Assembly: GCA_037893245.1 (NCBI GenBank)
Contig: JBAIAA010000654.1
Span: 124,001-188,000, forward strand
Reading direction: 5' to 3'
Origin: Crossaster papposus
Taxonomy: Eukaryota > Echinodermata > Asteroidea > Velatida > Solasteridae
Length of the DNA stretch: 64,000 bases
A program made the position numbers and the translations under genes. Under the pieces are notes generated by a model that saw only the letters and a program-made list of their open reading frames with translations, was not told the origin of the DNA and did not search any database. Position 1 is the first letter of the stretch. Every line of letters begins with the position of its first letter. Shown here piece by piece: positions 63,811-64,000 of this stretch.

Positions 63811-64000
63811 GTAAGTCGACACCTGTGGTCCTGAATAGTGCGTGGCAGGTGTTTTTTTAAAATAATTTCTTGTTTAATTTTGGTAGCTGCATATTACAGC
63901 ATCATTCACCAACAGTGAAATATATACTCCTCTACCGTACATGTATATATGCTGTAGTGATAAAATGGCCTACAACTCTTTTTCTTTTTCTTCCCTAAAT

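Overview
This window is animal nuclear DNA, most likely from a marine deuterostome invertebrate (echinoderm- or hemichordate-like; the phylum is inferred, not proven). The genes are split into many short exons with GT-AG introns of about 0.1-18 kb. The proteins are clearly alignable to vertebrate ones, and a DNA-PKcs gene is present. The introns are AT-rich and full of small non-autonomous transposons, tRNA-derived SINEs, minisatellites, long poly-C/poly-G runs and TACATGTA-type palindromes. Nothing bacterial or viral was seen.

Three genes explain the coding content. (1) CLEC16A runs on the minus strand from its ATG at 45687 to beyond the left edge. I place 24 coding exons, and every intron phase closes, giving about 974 codons with the 3' end missing. 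(2) MRPL12 (mitochondrial ribosomal protein bL12m) is on the plus strand, 46135-48105, with five exons and 210 residues. It is complete and starts head-to-head with CLEC16A, only 447 bp from CLEC16A's start codon. (3) PRKDC (DNA-PKcs) is on the plus strand from 49230 and runs off the right edge. I place its first 20 coding exons, giving 864 codons of the N-terminal HEAT-repeat region. CLEC16A (endosome traffic and mitophagy) and MRPL12 (mitochondrial translation) may share a bidirectional promoter; PRKDC follows MRPL12 about 1.1 kb downstream.

The most unusual property is recurrent tandem duplication across exon-intron junctions. At least seven of the 49 coding exons have extra copies of one splice junction in the adjoining intron, each with an intact-looking GT or AG site. 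They are CLEC16A exon 7 (47 bp, acceptor), exon 11 (121 bp, five donors), exon 12 (127 bp, acceptor), exon 18 (123 bp, acceptor), exon 20 (donor, later split by a transposon) and exon 22 (147 bp, three acceptors), and PRKDC exon 4 (43 bp, about 45 donors in exact register). Other arrays sit immediately beside acceptors: the 27-bp array next to CLEC16A exon 15 and the 22-24-bp array next to PRKDC exon 20. In the cases read through (CLEC16A exons 11 and 22, PRKDC exon 4), use of an extra copy meets a stop codon.

Transposon structure can be read directly in several places: a hAT-type element with an 8-bp target duplication that carries a second, nested inverted-repeat element (25911-26786); a second hAT-type element in PRKDC (59358-60476); TTAA-flanked elements, one inserted inside a minisatellite (10888-11121); a TA-flanked element with about 36-bp perfect ends (54458-54881); and a three-part nest of inverted repeats in PRKDC intron 12 (57690-58070).
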